Shown here: positions 24,828 to 33,139 of the stretch, one piece after another
Layout: each line of letters starts with the position of its first letter
How positions within the stretch are numbered: the first letter of the stretch is position 1
Source of the DNA: Pseudonocardia sp. MH-G8
GTDB taxonomy: Bacteria; Actinomycetota; Actinomycetes; Mycobacteriales; Pseudonocardiaceae
Direction: 5' to 3'
Assembly (NCBI RefSeq): GCF_002262885.1
Contig: NZ_NKYF01000017.1
Span: 1 to 64,000, forward strand
DNA: 64,000 nucleotides
The notes under the pieces: model-generated
Told to the model about the DNA's origin: nothing
Database searches by the model: none
What the model saw: only the letters and a program-made list of their open reading frames with translations
Position numbers and translations under genes: made by a program

Positions 24828-25694
24828 ATGTCGTTCCCTGAGCGTCCCTCGCTCGGCGCGCCCGCAGGCCTGGGCGCCTTCCTCGCCCCCGGCGTCACCT
24901 CCTTCACCGACTTCGTCGCCACCGCCGCACCACACCTGCTGCCCGGCCGGCTGCCTCCCGGCCTCCCGGCCGGCGCAGGTGCCGCTGCCGCGGTCGACAT
25001 CCCGCACGGCACCACGATCGTCGCCCTGACCTTCGCCGACGGCGTGGTGATCGCCGGAGATCGCCGCGCCACCAGCGGCAACGTCATCGCCCAGCGCGAC
25101 ATCGAGAAGGTGTTCGTCACCGACTCGCACTCCGCGATCGGGATCGCCGGCACCGCGGGCTTCGGCCTGCAGATGGCCCGGCTGTTCACGGTCGACCTCG
25201 AGCACTACGAGAAGACCGAGGGCGTCTCGCTGTCCTTCGACGGCAAGGCCAACAAGCTCGCGGGGATGGTGCAGCAGAACCTCGGCGCCGCCCTGCAGGG
25301 GTTCGTCGTCATCCCGCTGCTCGTCGGCTTCGACCTCCACGCCCCCAACGGCTCGGGGGGCCGCATCGTCACCTACGACGCCGCGGGTGGGCGCTACGAC
25401 GAGCTGCTGGGCTACCACGCCATCGGTTCCGGATCGGTGTTCGCGAAGTCGGCGCTCAAGAAGCGCCACAATCCCGGGGCCGACCGGACGGGCGCCGTCC
25501 GCGCCGCCGTCGAGGCGCTCTACGACGCCGCCGACGACGACACCGCCACCGGCGGCCCGGACCTCACCCGCCGGATCTTCCCCGTGGTCGTCAGCATCAC
25601 CGGCCCGGAGGGCGCGGTGCGCCGGCCCGAGGAGGAGATCGAGTCGATCGTGCGTGACGTCGTGACCGGCCGCACCGAGAACCCGGGGGGCTGA
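24828..25694 (+). CDS. prcB: 20S proteasome beta subunit PrcB
   Basis: This is the catalytic subunit of the 20S core. The 288-residue precursor has a 61-residue propeptide; self-cleavage at PHG-TTIVAL would free Thr62 as the N-terminal nucleophile. Conserved elements are ALTFADGVVIAGDRRAT (with the Asp and Lys region DIEKVF) and the late GSGSVFAKSALKK. GGAGAG at 24806-24811 lies upstream of the ATG. prcA follows after 3 bases, so the two are co-translated in equal amounts. Confidence 0.98.
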   Translation: MSFPERPSLGAPAGLGAFLAPGVTSFTDFVATAAPHLLPGRLPPGLPAGAGAAAAVDIPHGTTIVALTFADGVVIAGDRRATSGNVIAQRDIEKVFVTDSHSAIGIAGTAGFGLQMARLFTVDLEHYEKTEGVSLSFDGKANKLAGMVQQNLGAALQGFVVIPLLVGFDLHAPNGSGGRIVTYDAAGGRYDELLGYHAIGSGSVFAKSALKKRHNPGADRTGAVRAAVEALYDAADDDTATGGPDLTRRIFPVVVSITGPEGAVRRPEEEIESIVRDVVTGRTENPGG

Positions 25695-25697
25695 CCC

Positions 25698-26498
25698 ATG
25701 ACCATGCCGTTCTACTCCTCGGTCGACCAGCTGCTGCGCGACCGCTCCGAGCTGGCACGCAAGGGCATCTCCCGCGGCCGCAGCGTCGTCGTGCTCACCT
25801 ACACCGACGGCGTGCTGTTCGTCGCGGAGAATCGTTCCACCGCGTTGCACAAGGTCTCCGAGATCTACGACCGCATCGGCTTCGCCGCGGTGGGCCGCTA
25901 CAACGAGTTCGACAACCTGCGCACCGCCGGCATCCGCAGCGCCGACCTGCGCGGCTACTCCTACGATCGGCGCGACGTCACCGGCCGCTGGCTGGCCAAC
26001 GCCTACGCGCAGCTGCTGGGCACCTCGTTCGTGGAGCAGCAGAAGCCCTACGAGGTGGAGCTGTGCCTGGCCGAGGTCGGCGCGCAGGCCGAGGACGACC
26101 AGCTCTACCGCATCACCTACGACGGCTCCATCACCGACGAGCCGCAGTTCGTGGTCATGGGCGGCACCACCGAGCCGATCAGCGCCAAGCTGAAGGACAT
26201 CTACCGGGCCGGGCTGGAGCTCGCCGAGGCGATCGCGATCGCCGTGGAGGGCCTGCAGGCGGGGTCGGCGGCCAACGGCGGCACACCCGAGGTCCTGCGG
26301 GTCAGCGCCCTCGAGGTGGCGGTGCTGGACCGCGGCCGGCCGCGGCGGACCTTCCGGCGCATCGACGGCGACGCGCTGCGCGAGCTGCTCCCGGAGGCCA
26401 ACCGCGGCGAGAGCGGCGCCACCACCGGGGTAGCGGGCGGCGACGACGCCCCGGCCGGTAGCGGCGCGGTCAACGGCACCGGCGACGACAGCTCCTGA
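25698..26498 (+). CDS. prcA: 20S proteasome alpha subunit PrcA
   Basis: PrcA forms the outer rings and the gated pore. The 266-residue protein begins MTMPFYSSVDQLLRDRSELARKG (shown as FYSSVDQLLRDRSELARKG), the N-terminal octapeptide and helix H0 that close the gate, followed by SVVVLTYTDGVLFVAENRS and YDRIGFAAVGRYNEFDNLR. There is no catalytic Thr, as expected for alpha subunits. The last 35 residues are a Gly/Ala/Asp-rich tail beyond the conserved fold. It is the last gene of the dop-pup-prcBA run; accessory genes follow on the other strand. Confidence 0.98.
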   Translation: MTMPFYSSVDQLLRDRSELARKGISRGRSVVVLTYTDGVLFVAENRSTALHKVSEIYDRIGFAAVGRYNEFDNLRTAGIRSADLRGYSYDRRDVTGRWLANAYAQLLGTSFVEQQKPYEVELCLAEVGAQAEDDQLYRITYDGSITDEPQFVVMGGTTEPISAKLKDIYRAGLELAEAIAIAVEGLQAGSAANGGTPEVLRVSALEVAVLDRGRPRRTFRRIDGDALRELLPEANRGESGATTGVAGGDDAPAGSGAVNGTGDDSS

Positions 26499-26507
26499 CG
26501 CGGTAGC

Positions 26508-27140
26508 TCACGCCGCGGCGTGGGCCACCCCGATCGCATGCCGGACGCTCGCCGGGTCGGCCAGCACGTCGAGCAGTGCGCGCGCCAGGTCCGCGCGGCT
26601 GATGCTGCCGCCCGGCACGTTGGCCTCGAGCGCGCTGCGGTACGCCCCGGTAACGGGTCCGTCGGTCAGGTACGGGGGCCGCACCACGGTCCACTCCGCC
26701 GTGCTGGCGGCCAGTAGCTGCTCCATGCGCTCGAGATCGGCGTAGACGTTGCGGTAGACCGCGCGGACGAGCGGCCGCAGCGTCGCGCGGTGCCACACCG
26801 GTTCCCCCGCGCCGCTGCGCAGCACCGGCTGGGCGCTGACGGCGACGATGCGGCGCGTCCCGACGTCCTCCATCGCCGACAGGACGCTGCCGATCGCCCG
26901 CGCGCACACTCCGGAACGGTCCGACCGACTGCGCGGCCCCAGCGCCGACACCACCGCGTCGCTGCCCGCCAGCGCAGGCGCGACGGACCGGAGGTCGAAC
27001 ACGTCGGCCACCACGCCGTCGACGCCGTCGACCGCCTGCGGGGTGCGCACGACGGCGACGACCTCGTGGCCCCCTGCCCGGGCCAACCGGATCAGCTGCC
27101 GGCCGGTGCCGCCGGTCGCGCCGAACACGGTGAGCCTCAT
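26508..27140 (-). CDS. NAD(P)H-binding atypical short-chain dehydrogenase
   Basis: A 210-residue NmrA/NAD(P)H-binding family protein with the Rossmann motif VFGATGGTGRQLIRLA at the N-terminus and SDAVVSALGPRS. There is no YxxxK catalytic pair, so it may be a sensor or a flavin/quinone-type reductase. The ATG overlaps the stop of the upstream membrane protein gene (ATGA, 27137-27140), so both are one operon. The operon is divergent from an XRE-type regulator, its likely controller. Confidence 0.82.
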   Translation of the reverse strand: MRLTVFGATGGTGRQLIRLARAGGHEVVAVVRTPQAVDGVDGVVADVFDLRSVAPALAGSDAVVSALGPRSRSDRSGVCARAIGSVLSAMEDVGTRRIVAVSAQPVLRSGAGEPVWHRATLRPLVRAVYRNVYADLERMEQLLAASTAEWTVVRPPYLTDGPVTGAYRSALEANVPGGSISRADLARALLDVLADPASVRHAIGVAHAAA

Positions 27141-27583
27141 GAGGCCCCCCGTGGGTGCGCACCCTGGAGCCGCCGCACGCCGACGAGCTCGATCGCGGCG
27201 TAGCCGCCGACCACCAGTGCCCCGGCGATCATGAAGGCGACGCCCGCACCGGTGAGTGGTACGAGGCCGGAGGCCGTGAGCACGAGCAGCGCCACACCCG
27301 ACAGCAGGTTCCCCGCGACGACGGCCGCGCCGTGGTGCCACGGGATCCGGGGGTGGCCCGCGATGAGGCCGAGCGCCGCGGCCCCGCCGAGCATGGCGAC
27401 CCCGAACGGCACCGACCAGGACGTCGGGAGGCCGAGCGGGCCGCTCAGCGGCGCGGCGCCCGCGAGCATCACGACGCCGAAGGCGCCCGTGCTCCACGCG
27501 TCGATCCGCAGGATGCGGCGCAGCAGACGGTCGTCGCCGCCCGTCGGGGACTGCGGTCGTGTGGTCGGTACGGCGGTGCTCAC
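27137..27583 (-). CDS. Four-helix membrane protein of unknown function
   Basis: A 148-residue protein with four hydrophobic segments: about residues 32-50, 58-76, 84-106 and 110-132 (for example FGVVMLAGAAPLSG and VAFMIAGALVVGGYAAIELV). The N-terminal 28 residues are cytoplasmic and charged. I do not recognise a family beyond a general resemblance to small DoxX-like or DUF membrane proteins. GGAGGA precedes the ATG. It is translationally coupled to the NAD(P)H-binding protein. Confidence 0.7.
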   Translation of the reverse strand: MSTAVPTTRPQSPTGGDDRLLRRILRIDAWSTGAFGVVMLAGAAPLSGPLGLPTSWSVPFGVAMLGGAAALGLIAGHPRIPWHHGAAVVAGNLLSGVALLVLTASGLVPLTGAGVAFMIAGALVVGGYAAIELVGVRRLQGAHPRGAS

Positions 27584-27694
27584 GGGTCCTCCTCGATCGG
27601 TACGTCAGCGGTGACGGTGCACCGCCGAGGTGCAGGGATCAATGACCTGCGAGGTCATGGCTGCGCTGATCTCGGGCCGGATAGGTTGGCGGAC

Positions 27695-28549
27695 GTGGAC
27701 GTCCAGCCCTCCCGGATCGGTGCCCTCCTGCGGGAGTGGCGGCAGCGACGCCGGCTCAGCCAGCTCGACCTCGCGCTCGTCGCGGACACGTCCACACGGC
27801 ACCTGTCCTGCGTGGAGACCGGCCGGGCACACCCGAGCCGGGAGATGGTGCTGCGGCTGTCCACCGCCCTGGACGTCCCCCTACGCGAGCGCAACACCCT
27901 GCTGCTGGCAGCCGACTACGCGCCGGCGTACCGGGAGAGCAGCCTCGACGACGAGGACATGGCCGCGGTCCGGTCCGCGGTCGAGGTCATGCTGACCGCG
28001 CACGAGCCGTACCCGGCGGTGCTGGTGGACCGGTGCTGGAACGTGCTGGCCGCGAACCGCGGGATGGCCGTGCTCACCGACGACGTGCCACCGCACCTGT
28101 TGGCGCCGCGACCGAACGTGTTCCGCCTCGCCCTGCACCCGGACGGGCTCGCGGCGCGGCTGGTCAACCTGAGCGAGGTGCGCACCTTGTTCCTCGACCG
28201 GTTGCAGCGCCAGGTGAACGCATCGGGGGACCCGGAGCTGCGCGCGCTCCACGACGAGGTCCGCCGCTACCCGGTGCCGGCGTTCGACGGCGCGGCGGCG
28301 GGCGACGACGGGGAGGCGCGCCGCGCCAGTCCGATCGAGGTGCCGCTGCGGATCCGCACTCCGCACGGGGTCCTGTCGATGTTCAGCACCATGGCGACGT
28401 TCGGCGCCCCGGCGGACGTGACGCTGTCCGAGCTGGCGATCGAGCTGTTCTACCCGCTCGACGAGTTCACCTCGGCGGCGCTGCGCGGCACGAACCTTGA
28501 CCTGAACCGGGCTTCAGGTCCCATGCTGGCCGCATGGCCGTCGAGCTGA
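27695..28549 (+). CDS. XRE family regulator with MmyB-like ligand domain
   Basis: A 284-residue regulator. The N-terminal helix-turn-helix reads LREWRQRRRLSQLDLALVAD and STRHLSCVETGRAHPSREMV; the remaining 200 residues form the MmyB-like PAS-related domain with DRCWNVLAANRGMAVL and the closing ELFYPLDEFT. The GTG at 27695 has TAGGTT (27682-27687) 7 bases upstream, implying a leaderless transcript. It is divergent from the membrane protein/NAD(P)H-binding operon. Related proteins bind fatty acids or similar ligands, but the effector here is unknown. Confidence 0.88.
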   Translation: MDVQPSRIGALLREWRQRRRLSQLDLALVADTSTRHLSCVETGRAHPSREMVLRLSTALDVPLRERNTLLLAADYAPAYRESSLDDEDMAAVRSAVEVMLTAHEPYPAVLVDRCWNVLAANRGMAVLTDDVPPHLLAPRPNVFRLALHPDGLAARLVNLSEVRTLFLDRLQRQVNASGDPELRALHDEVRRYPVPAFDGAAAGDDGEARRASPIEVPLRIRTPHGVLSMFSTMATFGAPADVTLSELAIELFYPLDEFTSAALRGTNLDLNRASGPMLAAWPSS

Positions 28550-28914
28550 ACCACACCATCGTCTCCACCCATGACAAGCACGCCGAAGCGCGGTTCGTCA
28601 CCGACGTGCTCGGCCTTCCCGAGCCCGGGTCGTTCGGCCCGTTCGCCGTGGTCGAGCTGGACAACGGGGCGAGCCTGGACTTCATGGACGTCGAGGGCGA
28701 CATCGCTCCCCAGCACTACGCGTTCCTGATCAGCGAGGGCGAGTTCGACGCCATCGCGGCCAGGCTCCGCGAGCGCGGGGTGGACACCTGGGCCGACCCG
28801 GGCCACCGCAGCGCCGGGTTCAACACGAACGACGGTGGTCGGGGCCTCTACTTCGACTCGCCGGAGGGGCACAACCTCGAGGTGCTCACGCGGCCGTACG
28901 GCAGCGGGAGCTGA
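28534..28914 (+). CDS. VOC family protein
   Basis: A 126-residue single-domain VOC protein: LNHTIVSTHDKHAEARFVTD at the N-terminus, ISEGEFDAIAARLRERGVD in the middle and GRGLYFDSPEGHNLEVLTRPYG at the end (His and Glu are candidate metal ligands). It overlaps the XRE gene by 16 bases and is probably co-transcribed with it. The substrate is unknown. Confidence 0.82.
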   Translation: MAVELNHTIVSTHDKHAEARFVTDVLGLPEPGSFGPFAVVELDNGASLDFMDVEGDIAPQHYAFLISEGEFDAIAARLRERGVDTWADPGHRSAGFNTNDGGRGLYFDSPEGHNLEVLTRPYGSGS

Positions 28915-28924
28915 CGAGGCCGGG

Positions 28925-30472
28925 TCAACCGAGGAACGGCCGGTTCCGGCCGCTCCAGTTGTCCTCGTTGCGCCGGTAGACGGGGATCGGTCGTTCCGCC
29001 ACCCGGAACGTGAAGCGGCCGGCCTTCTCGATGACCTCGCCGTCGGTGGCGAGCATCCCGGGAACGGCCAGCTCCACGTCCAGCACACCCGCCTCGCGCT
29101 GGTGGTAGACGCGGCTGTGCCCGAGGGCGGCGAGCACGAGGGCGAGCACCGCCCGCAGCCGGGAGAAGCGGATGTCGGCGCGCAGCCACCGCACGTCCAG
29201 CAGCCCGGAGTCCAGCGACGGGCGCCAGGCCGGCACCATCCCGCGGGGGTGGTAGGGGCCGTTGCCCACGAAGAGGAACCACACCTCGAGCCACCGGCCG
29301 TCGACCTTGATCTGCACCGGCTCGGAGCGGCGCAGCACCACGACCAGGGCGGCGGCGAACGCGGGCCACTTGCCCCAGCGCGGCTGCCACTTCTCGCGCA
29401 GCCGCACGAGCTCCGGGTAGGACCCGATGCTCGCGGTGTTGAGGAAGCACCGCGTGCGCATGACGTCGGCGGTGTGCGGGTCCGCCCCGTGACCCGGGTG
29501 CACGTCGATGAGGCCCAGGTCGACGGCGACCGCCTCGCCCGCCCCGGTGGCGTCCACGGCTTCCTGCATGTCGTAGACGCCGACGTCGCGGGCGAAGTGG
29601 TTCAAGGTGCCGGTGGGCACGACCACGAGGGGCAGGTTGCGACGCCCGGCCACAGCGGCGGCCGCGGCGGCCGAGCCGTCACCACCGGCCACGCCGATGG
29701 CGAGCACCCAGCCCTCGCGCTCGGCGACGGCGGCGTCGAGCTGCTCGTCGAGGTCCCGGTCGGGCACGGAACGGACCACGACGGCGTCGGGCAGCGCGGC
29801 CTGCAGGTGGGTGGCCGGGTCGTAGTCGGGATCGCCGGAACGCTGGTTGGACAGCAGCACCAGGCCCTTCCCGCGGGGCAGCTCCGGAACGGTGTCCAGG
29901 GGCCGGGCACGCGCCTCGTCGGTGCGCCGCACCGGCCACCACCGGTGGGTGGCCAGCGCGATCCCGGTGCCGAGCGCGGCGCCGGCCAGCACGTCGGAAC
30001 CCCAGTGCACCCCGACGTGCACGCGCGAGTAGGCCACGGACGCGGCGAGCGGGGCGACCGCGAGGCCCAGCTTGGGGCTCTCCAACGCGACGGCCGTGGC
30101 GAAGGCCGCCGCGGAGGCCGCATGCCCCGAGGGGAACGACGACGACGTCGGCGGGTTTGCCAGCGTCTGGTAGGCGGGCAGCTCCGACGCGGCCGGCCGC
30201 CGGCGCGGCAGCACCGGCTTCAGCAGGCCGTTCGCCGTGGCGCTCGCCGCGGCGATCGCGAGCACGCCTCGCGCCGCCCCCTTGCGGCCCGCGCCCCGGC
30301 GGGCGCCGAGCACCGCGGCCACGGCGAACCACAGCAGGCTGTGGTTCGCGGTCGTCGAGACGATCTTCATGGCGGTGTCGAGCGGGCTCGGCGGCAGCGC
30401 CGAGATCGCGCGCGACACCGCGCGGTCGGCGTCGTTCACCTGGTCGGTACGGCGCCGGATCCACGAGAGCAC
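28925..30472 (-). CDS. Bifunctional PAP2 phosphatase/diacylglycerol kinase-like protein
   Basis: A 515-residue fusion. The N-terminal membrane half (about 1-185) is a type 2 phosphatidic acid phosphatase with KPVLPRRRP, SSSFPSGHAAS and SRVHVGVHWGSDV, the three catalytic motifs with intact His. The C-terminal half (about 215-500) is a DAGK/sphingosine-kinase catalytic domain with GVAGGDGSAAAAA and VVPTGTLNHFARD. The two would act in opposite directions on lipid phosphates, as in other actinobacterial fusions. The GTG at 30472 is preceded on this strand by TAGGGT with a 6-base gap. Confidence 0.9.
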   Translation of the reverse strand: MLSWIRRRTDQVNDADRAVSRAISALPPSPLDTAMKIVSTTANHSLLWFAVAAVLGARRGAGRKGAARGVLAIAAASATANGLLKPVLPRRRPAASELPAYQTLANPPTSSSFPSGHAASAAAFATAVALESPKLGLAVAPLAASVAYSRVHVGVHWGSDVLAGAALGTGIALATHRWWPVRRTDEARARPLDTVPELPRGKGLVLLSNQRSGDPDYDPATHLQAALPDAVVVRSVPDRDLDEQLDAAVAEREGWVLAIGVAGGDGSAAAAAAVAGRRNLPLVVVPTGTLNHFARDVGVYDMQEAVDATGAGEAVAVDLGLIDVHPGHGADPHTADVMRTRCFLNTASIGSYPELVRLREKWQPRWGKWPAFAAALVVVLRRSEPVQIKVDGRWLEVWFLFVGNGPYHPRGMVPAWRPSLDSGLLDVRWLRADIRFSRLRAVLALVLAALGHSRVYHQREAGVLDVELAVPGMLATDGEVIEKAGRFTFRVAERPIPVYRRNEDNWSGRNRPFLG

Positions 30473-30529
30473 CCCGCGACCCTACGCAGGACGCTCCGCG
30501 CCGCCCGCACGGTGGCCGGGCCCCGGCGC

Positions 30530-30578
30530 AACGAACGGCACCCTCGTTGCTTCCTAGCCGACGAAAGTGCCGCTCGTT
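30530..30578. repeat. Dispersed palindromic element, copy B, inverted
   Basis: Arms 30530-30547 and 30561-30578 pair with three mismatches around a 13-base loop. The reverse complement of this copy aligns over its full length with copy A at 14318-14366, loop included. It lies in the gap between the PAP2 fusion and pafA. Confidence 0.8.
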
Positions 30579-30679
30579 CGGGCGCACGAGCCGTTCCGTC
30601 GCGGATTCCGCGGCGACGCGCCGAAGTCGCGTCGTCACAGGCGTGACGCGAGTGGGCTCTCTCCGCTTACGCTGGCGGG

Positions 30680-32041
30680 ATGCAGCGGCGGATCTACGGT
30701 GTCGAGACCGAGTTCGGGGTCACGTGCACCTTCCACGGACAGCGGCGCCTCTCGCCCGACGAGGTGGCGCGCTACCTGTTCCGCAGGGTGGTGTCGTGGG
30801 GACGCTCGTCGAACGTCTTCCTGCGCAACGGCGCCCGGCTCTACCTGGACGTCGGCAGCCATCCCGAGTACGCCACCGCCGAGTGCGACTCGCTGGCCCA
30901 GCTCGTCGCCCACGACAAGGCGGGGGAGCGGATCCTCGAGGACCTGCTCGTCGACGCCGAGCGCCGCCTGGTCGACGAGGGCATCGGCGGCGACATCTAC
31001 CTGTTCAAGAACAACACCGACTCCGCGGGCAACTCCTACGGCTGCCACGAGAACTACCTGGTCGCCCGGGCAGGTGAGTTCTCCCGGATCGCCGACGTGC
31101 TGCTGCCCTTCCTCGTCACCCGGCAGCTGATCTGCGGCGCGGGCAAGGTGCTTCAGACCCCGCGCGGCGCCGTGTACTGCCTGTCCCAGCGCGCCGAGCA
31201 CATCTGGGAGGGCGTCTCCAGCGCCACCACCCGGTCGCGTCCGATCATCAACACCCGCGACGAGCCGCACGCCGACGCCGAGCGCTACCGCCGCCTGCAC
31301 GTCATCGTCGGCGACTCGAACATGTCCGAGGTCACCACGCTGCTCAAGATCGGCTCGGCCCACCTGGTGCTGGAGATGATCGAGGCCGGGGTGCAGTTCC
31401 GCGACTTCACCCTCGACAACCCGATCCGCGCCATCCGCGAGATCAGCCACGACCTGACCGGCCGCCGCACCGTCCGCCTCGCGGGCGGGCGCGAGGCCAG
31501 CGCGCTGGACATCCAGCGCGAGTACCACGCGAAGGCCGTCGAGCACGTCGCCGCCCGCGGCAGCGCCGACCCCACGATGGCGCGGGTGCTCGAGCTGTGG
31601 GGCCGTGCGCTGGACGCCGTCGAGACCCAGAACCTGTCGCTGATCGACCGCGAGGTGGACTGGGCGATCAAGCACCGGCTCGTCGAGCGGTACCGGGAGC
31701 GCAACAACCTCGACCTGGCCAGCCCCCGGGTGGCCCAGCTCGACCTGGCCTACCACGACATCCGCCGCGGCCGGGGCCTGTTCGACCTGCTGCAGCGCAA
31801 GGGCATGGTCGACCGGGTCACCGACGACGGGGAGATCGAGGCGGCCAAGGACACCCCGCCGCAGACCACCCGCGCCAAGCTGCGCGGTGACTTCATCGCC
31901 GCCGCCCAGGCCGCCGGCCGCGACTTCACCGTCGACTGGGTGCACCTCAAGCTCAACGACCAGGCCCAGCGCACCGTGCTGTGCAAGGACCCGTTCCGGG
32001 CCGTCGACGAGCGGGTGGAGCGCCTGATCGCCTCCCTGTAG
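30680..32041 (+). CDS. pafA: Pup-protein ligase PafA
   Basis: PafA uses ATP to join the C-terminal Glu of Pup to substrate lysines. The 453-residue protein has the glutamine-synthetase-like core: RIYGVETEFGVTC with Glu9, NGARLYLDVGSHPEYATAEC with catalytic Asp57, FKNNTDSAGNSYGCHENYLV and INTRDEPHADAERYRRLHVI. It lacks the Dop loop, which separates it from dop upstream. TACGCT at 30668-30673 sits 6 bases before the ATG, implying a leaderless mRNA. It is 4.2 kb away from prcA, with pafB and pafC directly after. Confidence 0.98.
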   Translation: MQRRIYGVETEFGVTCTFHGQRRLSPDEVARYLFRRVVSWGRSSNVFLRNGARLYLDVGSHPEYATAECDSLAQLVAHDKAGERILEDLLVDAERRLVDEGIGGDIYLFKNNTDSAGNSYGCHENYLVARAGEFSRIADVLLPFLVTRQLICGAGKVLQTPRGAVYCLSQRAEHIWEGVSSATTRSRPIINTRDEPHADAERYRRLHVIVGDSNMSEVTTLLKIGSAHLVLEMIEAGVQFRDFTLDNPIRAIREISHDLTGRRTVRLAGGREASALDIQREYHAKAVEHVAARGSADPTMARVLELWGRALDAVETQNLSLIDREVDWAIKHRLVERYRERNNLDLASPRVAQLDLAYHDIRRGRGLFDLLQRKGMVDRVTDDGEIEAAKDTPPQTTRAKLRGDFIAAAQAAGRDFTVDWVHLKLNDQAQRTVLCKDPFRAVDERVERLIASL

Positions 32042-32047
32042 GCCGTG

Positions 32048-32081
32048 AGTGAATACGGGTGCTTCAGCACTCGTTTCCACC
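32048..32081. terminator. Hairpin between pafA and pafB
   Basis: GTGAATACGGGTGCT and AGCACTCGTTTCCAC pair imperfectly around a 2-base loop, six bases past the pafA stop. A second GGCGC/GCGCC hairpin follows near 32088-32101. There is no T-run. Together they could limit read-through into pafBC, which has its own promoter. Confidence 0.5.
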
Positions 32082-32143
32082 CACGAGGGCGCGTTTGCGC
32101 CGGTCGGCCACGGCGCGCCCGGCCGCGGTCGTACGATTCCAGG

Positions 32144-33139
32144 GTGTCGTCTGCCCGGGCCGAGCGGCTGGTGAACCTGGTGCTCTGCCTGTTGTCCACG
32201 CGCCAGTTCCTGACGGCCGACCGGATCCGGCAGATCGTGCCCGGCTACGCCGACGCGCGCGGCGACGAGGCGTTCTTCCGGATGTTCGAACGTGACAAGG
32301 CCGAGCTGCGCGAGCTCGGCGTGCCGTTGGAGACCGGGCGGCGCTCCAGCTTCGACACCGTCGACGGCTACCGGATCGCGCGCCAGGACTACGAGCTCGG
32401 CGAGATCGACCTCGAACCGGACGAGGCCGCGGCCGTGGCGCTGGCGGCCCGGCTCTGGGACTCCCCGGAGCTCGCCGCGCCCGCCCACGGCGCGCTGGTG
32501 AAGCTGCGCGCCGCGGGCGTCGAGGTCGACGAGGAGCAGGGCCGGGTCCAGCCCCGTGTGCGTGCCGCCGACCCCGCGTTCGCCCCGCTGCTCGCGGCGG
32601 TGCGCGCCGGCCGGGCCGTCACGTTCGACCACCAGCGCGGTGGCGTCGGCGGCCCCGTGCAGCGGCGCACCGTCGAGCCGTGGGGTGTGGTGTCCTGGCG
32701 CGGGCGCTGGTACCTGGCCGGGTACGACCGCGACCGCACCGCGCCCCGCTCGTTCCGGGTCTCGCGGATCATGCAACCCGTCACGCCCATCGGGCCGGCG
32801 GGCGCCGTGCGGGTGCCGGAGGGCACCGACCTCATGGGGATGGTCCGGCGCGGCGTCGAACCGCCGGCCACCACCGACACCGCGCGCATCTGGATCGCCG
32901 ACGGGCGCGCGCACGGCCTGCGCCGCCTCGGCCGCGTGGTCGGCAGGGGCACCCACGCCGGGCGCGACGGCGACGAGGTCGAGATGGAGCTGCGCGCCGC
33001 TCCGGAGACGCTCGCCCGCTGGGTCGCGGGCCACGGTCCGGACGTGGCGGTGCTCGGGCCGCCGCGCCTGGCCGAGGCCGTGCGGGCGAACTGGGCGGCC
33101 TCCGCGGCGGCCCACACCGAACCGCTGGCGCGCACATGA
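32144..33139 (+). CDS. pafB: WYL-domain transcriptional activator subunit PafB
   Basis: PafB and PafC form the activator of the mycobacterial LexA-independent DNA damage response. This 331-residue protein has an N-terminal winged helix (RLVNLVLCLLSTRQFLTADRI) and a WYL domain (VVSWRGRWYLAGYDRDR, RSFRVSRIM), ending with the WCX extension. The GTG at 32144 is chosen because TACGAT (32132-32137) lies 6 bases before it; an earlier start would add 33 unrelated residues. The stop overlaps the pafC start as ATGA, so the two are made together. Confidence 0.95.
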   Translation: MSSARAERLVNLVLCLLSTRQFLTADRIRQIVPGYADARGDEAFFRMFERDKAELRELGVPLETGRRSSFDTVDGYRIARQDYELGEIDLEPDEAAAVALAARLWDSPELAAPAHGALVKLRAAGVEVDEEQGRVQPRVRAADPAFAPLLAAVRAGRAVTFDHQRGGVGGPVQRRTVEPWGVVSWRGRWYLAGYDRDRTAPRSFRVSRIMQPVTPIGPAGAVRVPEGTDLMGMVRRGVEPPATTDTARIWIADGRAHGLRRLGRVVGRGTHAGRDGDEVEMELRAAPETLARWVAGHGPDVAVLGPPRLAEAVRANWAASAAAHTEPLART

